Shown here in pieces: positions 8,274 to 17,517 of a stretch of DNA of 64,000 nucleotides. The stretch lies in NCBI RefSeq assembly GCF_022836475.1, contig NZ_BQXH01000008.1, forward strand, positions 44,281 to 108,280. The letters run 5' to 3'. The notes beneath the pieces were generated by a model. It saw only the letters and a program-made list of their open reading frames with translations. It did no database searches and had not been told where the DNA came from. How positions within the stretch are numbered: the stretch's first letter is position 1; each line of letters opens with the position of its first letter. The DNA is from Ligilactobacillus pabuli (GTDB lineage: Bacteria; Bacillota; Bacilli; Lactobacillales; Lactobacillaceae). The translations under genes and the position numbers were made by a program.

Positions 8274-9482
8274 ATGGCTGATAAGAAACAAGAAATTTTA
8301 AAGGAATTGTATCCTGAAGATATTTACTCATATGCAAGCAAGTTGACTTTAGGTGAAGCTGAAGTTTTGCAACAAACACGTCAAATTATTGAAAAAGAAT
8401 TACGACCAGTGATCAATGAGTATTGGGAAAAAGCAGAATTTCCGTTTGAACAATTTTATAAATTAGCTGATGCTGGTATTATGAATAACCCTAAGTTATT
8501 TGAGGGTAGAGAAAATGCACAAAAACCAAGAGAGATCTACAATGCATTCCTCTATTATGAATTAGCACGTTTTGATTCTTCTGTTGCTACGTTCTATACT
8601 GTTCATGGTGGTCTTGGTTACAACACGATTCTTTTAGGTGGAGATGAACGCCAAGTAAAAGAATTTGCACCAAAAGTTGCTAACTTTGAATGGCAAACAT
8701 GTTTTGCACTGACTGAACCAGACCACGGTTCAGATGTTGCTGGCGGTTTAGCTACAACTGCTAAGCGTGAAGGAGATCATTGGGTTTTGAATGGGGAAAA
8801 ACGTTGGATCGGTGGAGCAGATACCGCTGATATTATCCCTGTCTTTGCCCGTGACGTTGAAGATCACAAAATCAAATGTTTTGTTGTTCGTAAAGGGGCT
8901 AAAGGTTACAATGCAGTTCCTGTTCCACGTAAAGTATCATTGCGTGCAATACAAAATGCACATATTACGCTTGAAGATGTTGTAGTTCCTGAAGAGGATC
9001 GATTACAAAACATTAACGGATTTAAAGATGTGGCCAATATTTTGATTCATACTCGCGCTGATGTTGCTCATATTGCAACAGGTATGACAGGTGGGGCTTA
9101 TGCAGCTACTGTTAAAGTTGCTAAAGAAAGAGATCAATTTGGTAAGAAAGTTGGACATTTCCAGATTACACAAGAAAAATTGGCACGGATGTTGGCTAAT
9201 GTTACTTCAGCACTTTCATTCTCAGTACGTATCTCAGAATTGATGGATGAGGGACAATATGAAATGGTTAATTCAGCTTTAGCTAAAATGAATAATGCTT
9301 TGGTAATGAGAGATACAGTCGCTTTGGGTCGTGGCATTGTTGGTGGTAATGGTATTACTTTGGATACTGATATTGGTCGTTTCTTTGCTGATGCAGAAGC
9401 AATTTATACTTATGAAGGAACTCATGAAGTTAATGCTTTGATTGTTGGTCGTGAAATTGTAGGTAAAGGTGCATTTGTTTAA
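8274..9482 (+). CDS. Acyl-CoA dehydrogenase (glutaryl-CoA dehydrogenase-like)
   Basis: A 402-residue FAD enzyme that oxidises acyl-CoA to enoyl-CoA. The order is N-terminal helical domain, the ALTEPDHGSD flavin/substrate segment (~150), NGEKRWIGG, then the C-terminal helical domain with RDQFGKKVGHFQ and AIYTYEGTHEVN. The Glu in YEGT (Glu381) occupies the catalytic-base position. The C-terminal ending resembles the glutaryl-CoA dehydrogenase branch. Start ATG 8274 is preferred over ATG 8259 because GGAGG (8261-8265) lies between them. It is a paralogue of the gene at 57272. It stands alone behind a cre-bearing promoter and is closed by a terminator at 9529. No ETF genes are in the window. Confidence 0.92.
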   Translation: MADKKQEILKELYPEDIYSYASKLTLGEAEVLQQTRQIIEKELRPVINEYWEKAEFPFEQFYKLADAGIMNNPKLFEGRENAQKPREIYNAFLYYELARFDSSVATFYTVHGGLGYNTILLGGDERQVKEFAPKVANFEWQTCFALTEPDHGSDVAGGLATTAKREGDHWVLNGEKRWIGGADTADIIPVFARDVEDHKIKCFVVRKGAKGYNAVPVPRKVSLRAIQNAHITLEDVVVPEEDRLQNINGFKDVANILIHTRADVAHIATGMTGGAYAATVKVAKERDQFGKKVGHFQITQEKLARMLANVTSALSFSVRISELMDEGQYEMVNSALAKMNNALVMRDTVALGRGIVGGNGITLDTDIGRFFADAEAIYTYEGTHEVNALIVGREIVGKGAFV

Positions 9483-9528
9483 GCTTAACGAACATAAGCA
9501 TGTATATTAACTAGAATAATGTTCATAT

Positions 9529-9560
9529 AAAAAGGATCTGAAAATTTCAGGTCCTTTTTT
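9529..9560. terminator. Bidirectional terminator between acyl-CoA dehydrogenase and lysR
   Basis: AAAAAGGATCTGAAA pairs with TTTCAGGTCCTTTTTT with almost no loop. A- and T-runs on both sides serve the two convergent genes. Confidence 0.85.
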
Positions 9561-9573
9561 CTATGTTTAAATT

Positions 9574-10473
9574 TTAGAGTGGCTGGTAAAAATGGTCGAT
9601 AATATCATTGAAGACGTAGTTTTCGATTGCGCTATATTTGTTTTTTATCGGTCTGCAAAGGTGAAAGTTAAACGGAATATAATTTTTGAATTTTTTACAG
9701 GAAAAATAATCTTTATCAATATATTTTTCTACAGGTCGTGGAATAATAGATACGACATCTGTTGCTTTAGTTATATCAATTAAATAATCCCATGAAGATG
9801 AAGTGAAAGTTATTTGATTTTTTAAATTATTTGCCGCTAATTCATCTTCCAGTAAAGAATAGGTCATGAAATCCTTATTGAATGTTCCAAGTGGATATTT
9901 TTTAAGATCTTTCCAGCTTATTACGTCTTTTTGAGCAAGAGGATGATTTTTATCCATAAAAGCTGACATTTCATCAATTTGTATGACATGTTGTTCATAA
10001 TTTTTAGTGTCTAAGTTAGTTGGTTCAATTAAGATGGCAATGTCAATTTCATCATTGATTAACTTTCGACGTATCCCATTACTTCCTCCTTCAGTGATTT
10101 CTAACTGGGCCTCTGGTCTTTTTTTTAGCAATGTTGGAAAAAATTTAGAAAAATAGACGCGGAGGATTAAGGAAGGGATACCTATTCTGATAGTTCCTTT
10201 TTGTTTTAAGGATTCGATTCGAACCATTTCTTCCATCTTTTCATATTGAGCGATGATTCTTAAACCGTATTCATAAATTTTTTCACCAGCACGAGTGAGG
10301 GAAGATAAACGTCCTTTTTTCCTATGAAATAAAAGAATATCGTTATCATATTCAAAATTGGAAATAAATTGGCTGAGAGCAGATTGACTAATATGGATTT
10401 TTTTAGAAGCAAGCGATAAATTATAATCGCATTCAACTATGTTTATAAAATAACCTAATTGGATAATGTCCAT
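9574..10473 (-). CDS. LysR-type transcriptional regulator
   Basis: A 299-residue protein with the N-terminal winged helix-turn-helix of the LysR family (residues ~2-60, ISQSALSQFISNFE as recognition region), followed by a periplasmic-binding-protein-like effector domain. It is transcribed away from the thiolase-acdB-hbd-crt operon and lies between that operon and the first acyl-CoA dehydrogenase. This is the usual arrangement for a LysR controlling divergent genes, so an acyl-CoA or fatty acid intermediate may be its effector (inference). The minus-strand ATG is preceded by AGGAGG. The gene is AT-richer than its neighbours. Confidence 0.9.
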   Translation of the reverse strand: MDIIQLGYFINIVECDYNLSLASKKIHISQSALSQFISNFEYDNDILLFHRKKGRLSSLTRAGEKIYEYGLRIIAQYEKMEEMVRIESLKQKGTIRIGIPSLILRVYFSKFFPTLLKKRPEAQLEITEGGSNGIRRKLINDEIDIAILIEPTNLDTKNYEQHVIQIDEMSAFMDKNHPLAQKDVISWKDLKKYPLGTFNKDFMTYSLLEDELAANNLKNQITFTSSSWDYLIDITKATDVVSIIPRPVEKYIDKDYFSCKKFKNYIPFNFHLCRPIKNKYSAIENYVFNDIIDHFYQPL

Positions 10474-10691
10474 GTTGTTGCCTCCTGTTTTAATAATATA
10501 GTTTTATTTTAGCTTATTTTTGTTTTTTTTCATAACTCGTATTAGAGATATGAAGCATATTTTCTTTAAAAATATCATAATTTCAGAAGCCTATAAGTTT
10601 TTCTAATACCTCCAATAAGTTGTTATAACGGCAAAGAGAGCGATTTCTGTTTATTTCCTGAGTAAAAGTTAGTAAAATAAAAGCGTGTTAA

Positions 10692-10705
10692 GTTAACGCT
10701 TACTT
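10692..10705 (+). promoter_or_regulatory. cre-like site upstream of the thiolase operon
   Basis: AGTTAACGCTTACT fits the reverse cre consensus TGWNANCGNTTWCA except at the two outermost bases. It lies in the 288-bp divergent spacer (10474-10761) between lysR and the thiolase gene. The same spacer contains a GTTATAAC palindrome near 10621. Confidence 0.45.
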
Positions 10706-10761
10706 TTAAACATTTTTGAACGGATGCTATAAATATAGTGATTAACTTAGGAGGAAATATT

Positions 10762-11943
10762 TTGACAGAAGTTGTAATTGTTTCTGCTTTAAGATCTGCA
10801 GTTGGTAAATTTGGAGGAGCATTTAAAAATGTATCAGCAGTAGATTTAGGAGCAAAAGTTCTTAAAGAATCGTATGAAAGATTAAATTTGGACCCGAAAG
10901 AATTTGATGAAGTTATCTTAGGAAATGTTTTGAGTGGCGGGTTAGGACAAAATGTTGCTCGTCAGATTTCAATGCATGCAGGATTGCCTAAAGAAGTCCC
11001 AGCATTTTCAGTTAACCAAGTTTGTGGATCTGGTGCTAAAACAGTCATGTTAGGTGTCCAGTCTATCATGGCCGGAGATAATGAAGTAGTGGCCGTTGGT
11101 GGTGCAGAAAATATGAGCCAATCACCATATGTTTTGAGAGATTATCGGTGGGGTGGCCGAATGGGTCATGGTGAAACAATCGATACATTGATCAATGATG
11201 GGTTATCAGATGCTTTTTACAAATACCACATGGGGATCACAGCAGAAAATATTTCTGAGAAATTTGGAATTTCACGTGAAACACAAGATGAATTTGCATG
11301 TCAAAGCCAACATCGAGCAGAAGCAGCGATCAAAGCAGGAAAATTTAAAGATGAAATTGTTCCAATCAGTGTACCACAGCGTAAGGGCGACGATTTGATA
11401 GTTGACCAGGATGAAGGTCCAAGATTCGGTCAAACAATGGAATCCTTACAAAAATTACGGCCAGCATTTAAAAAAGATGGTGGGACTGTGACAGCTGGTA
11501 ATTCATCCGGCATTAACGATGCTGCTGCCATTCTGATTTTGATGTCAAAAGAAAAGGCTGAGAAACTAGGATTAAAACCTCTTGCGACGGTTGCATCATA
11601 TGCGACTGCTGGTGTTGATCCTAGAATTATGGGTACAGGTCCAATTCCAGCAACGAGAAAGGCTTTAAAGAAAGCTAATTTGACAGTTGCTGATTTAGAC
11701 TTAATTGAATCAAACGAAGCATTTGCAGCTGAAGCTGTTTGTGTTAATCAAGAATTAGGGTTGAATACAGATATTGTTAATGTTAATGGTGGTGCGATCG
11801 CATTAGGACATCCAATTGGTGCTAGTGGTGCAAGAATCATTGTTACTTTACTTCATGAAATGGAAAAAAGAAATGTTAAGACTGGTCTAGCAACGCTATG
11901 CATTGGTGGTGGACAAGGAAACTCAATCATTGTCAAACGCTAA
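10762..11943 (+). CDS. Acetyl-CoA acetyltransferase (thiolase)
   Basis: Condenses two acetyl-CoA or thiolyses 3-ketoacyl-CoA (EC 2.3.1.9 / 2.3.1.16). The 393-residue protein has the complete thiolase triad: Cys88 in NQVCGSG, His350 in [10 protein letters not shown] and Cys380 in CIGGGQG. TTG 10762 is the start because AGGAGG lies 7 nt before it. The paralogue at 51328 also begins with TTG-ACA-GAA behind a matching RBS. It is the first gene of thiolase-acdB-hbd-crt, 44 bp before acdB. With hbd and crt it could run in either the degradative or the butanoate-forming direction. Confidence 0.94.
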   Translation: MTEVVIVSALRSAVGKFGGAFKNVSAVDLGAKVLKESYERLNLDPKEFDEVILGNVLSGGLGQNVARQISMHAGLPKEVPAFSVNQVCGSGAKTVMLGVQSIMAGDNEVVAVGGAENMSQSPYVLRDYRWGGRMGHGETIDTLINDGLSDAFYKYHMGITAENISEKFGISRETQDEFACQSQHRAEAAIKAGKFKDEIVPISVPQRKGDDLIVDQDEGPRFGQTMESLQKLRPAFKKDGGTVTAGNSSGINDAAAILILMSKEKAEKLGLKPLATVASYATAGVDPRIMGTGPIPATRKALKKANLTVADLDLIESNEAFAAEAVCVNQELGLNTDIVNVNGGAIALGHPIGASGARIIVTLLHEMEKRNVKTGLATLCIGGGQGNSIIVKR

Positions 11944-11987
11944 TTTAATGATTTTAACCCATCACTATGTGGAAAGGTACCTATAAA

Positions 11988-13145
11988 ATGAAAACTTTTG
12001 ATGAATTATTTGATACTAAGAAAAGAGCGTTAATTAATCAGGTCGTTGCATATACTAATGACAAATTAACGAAAGAAGCAAAATATTTTGATGAAACAGG
12101 AGAATTCCCTCAAGAATTTCTGTCACCTCTCCTTGAACAAAACGTTTTTTCTTTCTTGCTTTCTAATGACAAGCTTGATTTGGCAGTGTTTTTAGAAATT
12201 ATCCGGATCATTTCAAAAAAATTTGCTTCACTTGCTAGTATTTTATTAACACAGGGTTTTTATGCGATTCATCCTCTAAACAAGTTTGGCACTAAAGAGC
12301 AAAAGGAAAAATATTTAGGAGAACTTGTTAGCGGAAAGAAAATTGGAGCATTTGGTCTATCTGAAGAATCAGATGACAGTCACTTTAATCCAGAACTAAA
12401 AACAATTGCCTGGGAAACAGATGATGGTTGGGAAATTAGTGGTAGAAAAAAGTATCTTTCTGATGCCCCTATTGCTGATGTGTTTTTTATCGTTGCTAAA
12501 GTTCAACGGTTAAACAACAGTGTAGATACGGGAATCTTTATTATAGATAGAAACCAAGAAGGATTGGTTGTCAATGAACCGATGAATAAAATGGGGGTCA
12601 GGTCTTTACCAGTCGCTTCTGTTGATTTAAATAAGGTTAAACTTGATAGAAATAGTTTATTAGGCGGAGTTACTAAAGGTTCGCATCAGGTAAAAAGTGT
12701 GCTTAACTTGATGAAATTAGCAGTGTCCCTTCAAGCATTAGGCATTTCTCAAGGTTCTTTTGAAAAAGGGATGGATTATTTATGCTTGGTAAGGAAGTTT
12801 GGCAATCGTTTAATAGATAATCAAGATATTCAGTATAAAATGGCTGATCTTAGAGCAAGTATTTATTCTGCAGAGGCTTTTACACGACAAATTATTTTAA
12901 CAGATCCACAAAACACTGTTGATGTTGCCATGGCGAAATTATTAACTGCTAATGTTGCTATAGAGACCACAGAAACAGTGATACAGCTGACCGGTGGTTA
13001 TGGTTACATGAAGGATAGTGAGATTGAAAGATATGTGCGTGATGCAAAAATAACTGCAATTTATGGTGGCTCTTCAAGATCACAAAAGGAAACAATTGCT
13101 AAACATTGGATTGATAATAGAGGAGAAAAGTACAGTGGAAATTAA
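11988..13145 (+). CDS. Acyl-CoA dehydrogenase-like protein lacking the catalytic glutamate
   Basis: A 385-residue protein with the acyl-CoA dehydrogenase fold: N-terminal helices, GAFGLSEESDDSHF in place of the usual TEP-GSD segment, and a C-terminal domain with GGYGYMKDSEIERYVRD. The base position of medium-chain enzymes (YEGT) reads IYGGSS, with Gly360. The alternative base used by long-chain and isovaleryl enzymes aligns to Met242 in LNLMKL. Neither position is acidic. It may be a non-catalytic partner subunit, as in known heteromeric acyl-CoA dehydrogenases, or an enzyme with another reaction. Start ATG 11988 follows GGAAAGG. The 3' end overlaps hbd by 11 nt, so the two are translationally coupled. 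Confidence 0.8.
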   Translation: MKTFDELFDTKKRALINQVVAYTNDKLTKEAKYFDETGEFPQEFLSPLLEQNVFSFLLSNDKLDLAVFLEIIRIISKKFASLASILLTQGFYAIHPLNKFGTKEQKEKYLGELVSGKKIGAFGLSEESDDSHFNPELKTIAWETDDGWEISGRKKYLSDAPIADVFFIVAKVQRLNNSVDTGIFIIDRNQEGLVVNEPMNKMGVRSLPVASVDLNKVKLDRNSLLGGVTKGSHQVKSVLNLMKLAVSLQALGISQGSFEKGMDYLCLVRKFGNRLIDNQDIQYKMADLRASIYSAEAFTRQIILTDPQNTVDVAMAKLLTANVAIETTETVIQLTGGYGYMKDSEIERYVRDAKITAIYGGSSRSQKETIAKHWIDNRGEKYSGN

Positions 13146-13986
13146 AAATGTAATGGTTGTTGGTGCAGGTCAAATGGGCGGCGGAATCGCTCAAGCATTT
13201 GCCGAAGCAGGCTATAATGTAAAATTAAACGATATTAAACAAGAATTTGTTGACAACAGACTAGAAATTATTTCTAAAGGTTTACAACATCAAGTTGAAA
13301 AAGGCCGATTGGAGCAACAAGAATTTGAAGAAATTATGACACATTTAACGCCATCAGTTTCTTATGATGATGCTGCAGATATTGATCTTGTTGTTGAAGC
13401 AGCTACAGAAAATGAAAAAATTAAATTAAGCATCTTTAAAGAATTAGACGAAGTCGCACCTAAAGAAGCAATTTTAGCATCGAATACTTCTTCAATATCT
13501 ATTACTAAAATTGCTGGTGCAACAAAACGTCATACACAAGTTATTGGATTGCATTTCTTTAATCCGGTACATGCAATGAAATTGATTGAGTTAAATATTG
13601 GTTTGACCACTTCACAAGAAACTATTCAAGTTGTTCAAAAAGTTGGGGAGTCTTTGGATAAAACGGTTATTATGGCAAAAGATTCTGCTGGTTTCGTGGT
13701 TAACAGAATTTTGATTCCAATGATTAATGAGGGTATTTGTGTATTGGAAGAAGGCATTGCAAGTGCAGAACAAGTCGATGAAGCTATGAGATTAGGGTCA
13801 AATGTTCCAATGGGACCATTAGAGTTAGCAGATTTTATTGGACTTGATGTGGTACTGTCAATTATGCAAACGCTATCAGCTAATTTTGGCGATACTAAAT
13901 ATCGTCCCGCACCATTGTTAGTTAAACATGTTGAGGCGGGAATGCTTGGCCGTAAAACAGGTCATGGTTTTTATAATTATGAATAA
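13135..13986 (+). CDS. hbd: 3-hydroxybutyryl-CoA dehydrogenase
   Basis: Oxidises 3-hydroxyacyl-CoA to 3-ketoacyl-CoA with NAD(P) (EC 1.1.1.157 / 1.1.1.35). The 283-residue protein has the Rossmann motif GAGQMGGGIA, the catalytic His within GLHFFNPVHAMKLIE, SNTSSISIT, and the C-terminal dimer domain with GPLELADFIGLD. GTG 13135 is taken as the start: AGGAG lies 9 nt before it and the protein then begins at the dinucleotide-binding strand. It overlaps the acdB 3' end, and crt follows after 21 bp. Confidence 0.93.
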   Translation: MEIKNVMVVGAGQMGGGIAQAFAEAGYNVKLNDIKQEFVDNRLEIISKGLQHQVEKGRLEQQEFEEIMTHLTPSVSYDDAADIDLVVEAATENEKIKLSIFKELDEVAPKEAILASNTSSISITKIAGATKRHTQVIGLHFFNPVHAMKLIELNIGLTTSQETIQVVQKVGESLDKTVIMAKDSAGFVVNRILIPMINEGICVLEEGIASAEQVDEAMRLGSNVPMGPLELADFIGLDVVLSIMQTLSANFGDTKYRPAPLLVKHVEAGMLGRKTGHGFYNYE

Positions 13987-14007
13987 ACAAGATTAGGAGT
14001 GCTGAAA

Positions 14008-14793
14008 ATGGCAGATTACCAAACCATTTTGTTAGGAATAAAAAATAATGTTGCCACACTTATAATTAACCGTCCCAAAGCGATGAACGCTCTGAATACA
14101 AAGGTACTGCAAGAAATTGATCAAGCACTTGATGAAATTATTGCCAGCCAGGATGCACAAGTTGTTGTGATAACTGGTGCGGGAGATAAAGCTTTCGTTG
14201 CTGGTGCGGATATTAAAGAAATGGCTAGTAAAAATGCCGTTCAAGGTCAAGAATTTTCGAAATTAGGGAATGAGATTTTTATCAAATTATCAAAGTTGAA
14301 ACAACCTGTTATTGCGGCTGTTAATGGATATGCTTTAGGAGGCGGATTAGAGCTGGCTTTGGCTTGCGATATTCGTATTGCCTCAACCAATGCAAAAATC
14401 GGGCAACCTGAAGTTGGGTTAGGGATTATTCCTGGATTTGGTGCTACGCAAAGATTATCGCGAGCAATAGGTCCAGCTAAAGCTAAAGAATATATTTTAA
14501 CCGCTAGAAACGTCAAGGTTGATGAAGCTTTACGTGTTGGCTTATTCAATAAGGTTGTTGAACCTAATCACTTACTTGAAGAGACTTATAAGATGGCTGA
14601 ACGTATTATCGGAAATGCTCCTTTAGCTGTTCAGAATGCTAAGTCTGTTATTAATGAAGGTGCTGAAATTTCACTTGATCAGGCTATCAAACTTGAGGAA
14701 AATACTTTTGGTTTATTATTTGCCACAGAAGATCAAAAAGAAGGCATGCAGGCTTTCTCAGAAAAGAGAAAAGCTGTATTTCAGAATAAGTAG
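14008..14793 (+). CDS. crt: Enoyl-CoA hydratase (crotonase)
   Basis: Hydrates trans-2-enoyl-CoA to 3-hydroxyacyl-CoA (EC 4.2.1.17 / 4.2.1.150). The 261-residue crotonase-fold protein has the oxyanion-hole segment AFVAGADIKEM, GYALGGGLELALACD with the first catalytic Glu, and QPEVGLGIIPGFGATQR with the second. ATG 14008 follows AGGAG at 14 nt to 9 nt. It is the last gene of the tight thiolase-acdB-hbd-crt run. A 161-bp gap separates it from the CoA-transferase gene. Confidence 0.94.
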   Translation: MADYQTILLGIKNNVATLIINRPKAMNALNTKVLQEIDQALDEIIASQDAQVVVITGAGDKAFVAGADIKEMASKNAVQGQEFSKLGNEIFIKLSKLKQPVIAAVNGYALGGGLELALACDIRIASTNAKIGQPEVGLGIIPGFGATQRLSRAIGPAKAKEYILTARNVKVDEALRVGLFNKVVEPNHLLEETYKMAERIIGNAPLAVQNAKSVINEGAEISLDQAIKLEENTFGLLFATEDQKEGMQAFSEKRKAVFQNK

Positions 14794-14821
14794 TATTTTC
14801 AGCCTTTACTTTTGAATTAAA

Positions 14822-14835
14822 TGTAAGCGTTTCGC
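14822..14835 (+). promoter_or_regulatory. Weak cre-like half site
   Basis: TGTAAGCGTTTCGC keeps the left half of the CcpA consensus but not the right (11 of 14). It lies in the 161-bp gap before the CoA-transferase gene. Confidence 0.25.
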
Positions 14836-14954
14836 TGAACGTGATTGTATTAAATGAATATCACTAATAATGATATTGTTTTTTGTTAACGGTTATAGTT
14901 GAATTGTAAAATTTAAATTGTAAAAGTTGAGTAAAAAAGAAACGGGGAAATAAA

Positions 14955-16286
14955 ATGGCTACAGAATTTGAAGAACTTTATAAACAAAAACTTACTACTG
15001 CTGATGAAGCTGTTAAAGAAATTGAACCCGGTGATGGCATTATTTATCCCTTAGGTGCGGGTGAGCCTAGTGCAATTCATCAGGCTTTGGGTAATTACGA
15101 TAACCTTGAAGGAAATCGCTTATATACTATGCTGTCAATGAATCCATCGCTTGACTTGCCAAAAGAAAAGTTGAGACAAATTTCTTTCTTTTTATCTGGT
15201 ATGGATAGAAAGGCATTTAATAGTGGTAAAACAGAACTGGTACCATCACATTTTTCAGAAATACCAAATATTCTAAAGGAACGTGAACCAGAACCTGTAT
15301 TAATAGCAACTGTTTCTCCAATGGATGAAGAGGGATACTTTTCGTTAGGAGTCGGTGTTTCATACTTTGGTTCTCAAATTAAAAACGCAAAAAAAATTAT
15401 CCTTGAAGTGAATGAGAATATGCCATACACGTATGGTATTGATAATTTTATTCATATTAGCCAAGTTGATGCTTTAATTGAAAATCATGAAATGATACCT
15501 AGTGCTCCTGAACCACAATTAAACGAAAAAGATAATAAGATTGGTGAATATATTGCTGATATGATTCATGATGGTGATACGATTCAGGTCGGCATTGGTG
15601 CAATGCCAAATGCTGTTATGAACAACTTAGTTGATAAAAAAGATCTTGGTTTGCACAGTGAGATGTTTACTGCAAAAGCACAGCTTCTTCATGAAAGAGG
15701 AGTCTTAACAAATAAAAAGAAGCAGAACTTTAAAGGTGCTTCAGTAGCAACATTTGCATTTGGTCCAGCTAGTCTATATGCTTTTATGGATCATAATAAA
15801 GATGTTTTAATGGTTCCTAGCGATATCTCAAATGGCTTAAAATATATTGCTGAAAATGATAACTTTGTGTCTATTAATTCTGGAGTTGAAATTGATTTTC
15901 TTGGACAAGTTTCATCTGAAAGAATTGGAAATAGATATTATTCATCAACCGGAGGACAATCTGATTTTGCCAAGGGTGTTAATTTATCGGTAAATGGCCG
16001 TGGAATTGTTTGCATGTATTCAACCGCTGTCAAAGATACTGTTTCTACTATTGTACCAACAATTACCCAGGGGTCTCCAACAAGTACACATAAAAATGAC
16101 GTTGATATGCTTGTTACAGAATATGGGGTGGCACATTTAAAAAATAAAACAACTAGCGAACGTGTGAGAGAACTTATTTCTGTTGCTGCTCCAAAGTTTA
16201 GAGAAGAGCTCATCAACAAAGCGATTGAAATGAACTATATTGATGATGTGGAGGCGGAAGCAGAAAAAAAGTTAAGCATTGCTTAG
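14955..16286 (+). CDS. Acetyl-CoA hydrolase/transferase family (4-hydroxybutyrate/butyryl-CoA:acetate CoA-transferase type)
   Basis: A 443-residue CoA-transferase that exchanges CoA between an acyl-CoA and acetate. The family signature GIGAMPNAV (~212) and the catalytic Glu in LGLHSEMF (residue ~236, matching Glu238 of the 4-hydroxybutyrate enzyme) are both present. GGQSDFAKGV and the C-terminal TEYGVAHL motif are also intact. GGGG precedes ATG 14955. Next to thiolase, hbd and crt it could release short-chain fatty acids such as butyrate or activate imported ones. Which acid is used is unknown. A terminator follows at 16300. Confidence 0.9.
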   Translation: MATEFEELYKQKLTTADEAVKEIEPGDGIIYPLGAGEPSAIHQALGNYDNLEGNRLYTMLSMNPSLDLPKEKLRQISFFLSGMDRKAFNSGKTELVPSHFSEIPNILKEREPEPVLIATVSPMDEEGYFSLGVGVSYFGSQIKNAKKIILEVNENMPYTYGIDNFIHISQVDALIENHEMIPSAPEPQLNEKDNKIGEYIADMIHDGDTIQVGIGAMPNAVMNNLVDKKDLGLHSEMFTAKAQLLHERGVLTNKKKQNFKGASVATFAFGPASLYAFMDHNKDVLMVPSDISNGLKYIAENDNFVSINSGVEIDFLGQVSSERIGNRYYSSTGGQSDFAKGVNLSVNGRGIVCMYSTAVKDTVSTIVPTITQGSPTSTHKNDVDMLVTEYGVAHLKNKTTSERVRELISVAAPKFREELINKAIEMNYIDDVEAEAEKKLSIA

Positions 16287-16299
16287 TATAAGCTGTGAG

Positions 16300-16342
16300 A
16301 TTCGTACCAGGCAGTTAAACTTTGTCAGGTACGAATTTTTTT
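16300..16342 (+). terminator. Rho-independent terminator after the CoA-transferase gene
   Basis: ATTCGTACC pairs with GGTACGAAT across a 19-nt loop and is followed by TTTTTTCT. Confidence 0.8.
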
Positions 16343-16382
16343 CTAGAAAACACCAAAATATGTTAATAAAGGAGTCTGTTTG

Positions 16383-17363
16383 ATGCAAAAATTTAGTGCT
16401 TATGTTGTTCAAAAAGAAGATGAGAATGTAAGTGGAGAATTAGTTGACTTAAATCTAGAAGACTTAACTGCAGGTGATGTTTTGATCCAGGTTGAGTACT
16501 CTTCGTTGAACTATAAGGATATGTTAGCATTTCAACCGCATGGAGGTGTAATCCGTAATTACCCATTAATCCCTGGAATTGATTTGGCTGGGACGGTTGT
16601 TTCTTCAGCGGTACCTGATTTTCAACCAGGTGACCAGGTTTTGAGTACGGGCTATGGGTTAGGTGTTAGCCACGATGGTGGGCTATCTCAATATGCTAAA
16701 CTTCCAGCGGAATGGGTGTTAAAATTGCCGGCTGGATTATCTACTAGAGATGCGATGACATACGGTACTGCTGGCTTAACTGCTGGTTTGTCAGTGAATG
16801 CTTTATTACAAGCAGGAATGCAGCCGACGGATCAAGTGTTAGTGACCGGTGCAACTGGGGGAGTCGGGAGCATTGCGACTAAGATTCTGGCTAATTTAGG
16901 TTACCAGAATTTAACGGCACTGATTCGAAAACCACAACAGGTTCAAGTTGCACAGGATTTGGGAGCAACAGAGGTCTTAGACGCTGCTACATTGAAAGTG
17001 GGTCGACCGTTGCAGCACCAGACCTTTGACTATGTTTTAGATACAGTGGGAGGTGATGTGACCGCCGCACTATTAGCGATGTTAAAGAATAGCGGGGCAA
17101 TGAGTGTCTGTGGTAATGTTGGCGGTAACCAACTGACAACTTCCGTGTTACCATTTATTTTGCGGGGAGTCTCGCTCTTTGGGATTGACTCTGTAGCACC
17201 AGCGCTGTTACAAAAGGCAGCCATTTGGAATAAGTTAGCAACTGAGTGGCGGGTGACGGATCAGCTAGTAGTTGATGAGGTTACATTGGTCGAAGTCAAA
17301 GACGTTTTACAAAAGCTACAGGCGGGTCAGCATCTTGGTCGTACAATCGTTAAAATTAGCTAA
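16383..17363 (+). CDS. YhdH/AcuI-type NADPH oxidoreductase (acrylyl-CoA reductase family)
   Basis: A 326-residue medium-chain dehydrogenase/reductase without zinc ligands. It has YSSLNYKDMLA near residue 40, PGIDLAGTV, and the nucleotide loop TGATGGVGSIA (~157). This layout is that of the YhdH/YhfP/AcuI branch, whose characterised members reduce acrylyl-CoA with NADPH. In this acyl-CoA neighbourhood an enoyl-CoA substrate is plausible, but other quinone or enone substrates cannot be excluded. ATG 16383 follows AAAGGAG. It stands between two terminators, so it is probably monocistronic. It is more GC-rich than the genes before it. Confidence 0.85.
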   Translation: MQKFSAYVVQKEDENVSGELVDLNLEDLTAGDVLIQVEYSSLNYKDMLAFQPHGGVIRNYPLIPGIDLAGTVVSSAVPDFQPGDQVLSTGYGLGVSHDGGLSQYAKLPAEWVLKLPAGLSTRDAMTYGTAGLTAGLSVNALLQAGMQPTDQVLVTGATGGVGSIATKILANLGYQNLTALIRKPQQVQVAQDLGATEVLDAATLKVGRPLQHQTFDYVLDTVGGDVTAALLAMLKNSGAMSVCGNVGGNQLTTSVLPFILRGVSLFGIDSVAPALLQKAAIWNKLATEWRVTDQLVVDEVTLVEVKDVLQKLQAGQHLGRTIVKIS

Positions 17364-17367
17364 AAAT

Positions 17368-17413
17368 AAAAAAGGCGGTAAATTCTGTTCATAATGGGAT
17401 TTGCCGCTTTTTT
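17368..17413 (+). terminator. Terminator after the YhdH-type gene
   Basis: AAAAAGGCGGTAAATTC pairs with GGATTTGCCGCTTTTTT (two G-U pairs) and ends in a T-run. The left arm is duplicated at 7930-7952. Confidence 0.8.
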
Positions 17414-17464
17414 GTATGGACCTAAATGTTAATTCTTAAAATTAAACATTAGTTAAAATAAATG

Positions 17465-17492
17465 TTGATTAATCTAATTTATCACGTATAAT
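17465..17492 (+). promoter_or_regulatory. Promoter of oppA
   Basis: TTGATT (17465-17470) and a perfect TATAAT (17487-17492) are 16 bp apart, 25 bp before the oppA start. Confidence 0.7.
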
Positions 17493-17517
17493 TCTAATGG
17501 AAAGGGGAGGCGCTTAC

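Noticed and set aside
13063..13134. Longer N terminus for 3-hydroxybutyryl-CoA dehydrogenase
   Set aside because: The upstream frame overlaps the acyl-CoA dehydrogenase gene heavily and has no RBS. GTG 13135 has AGGAG and starts at the Rossmann strand.
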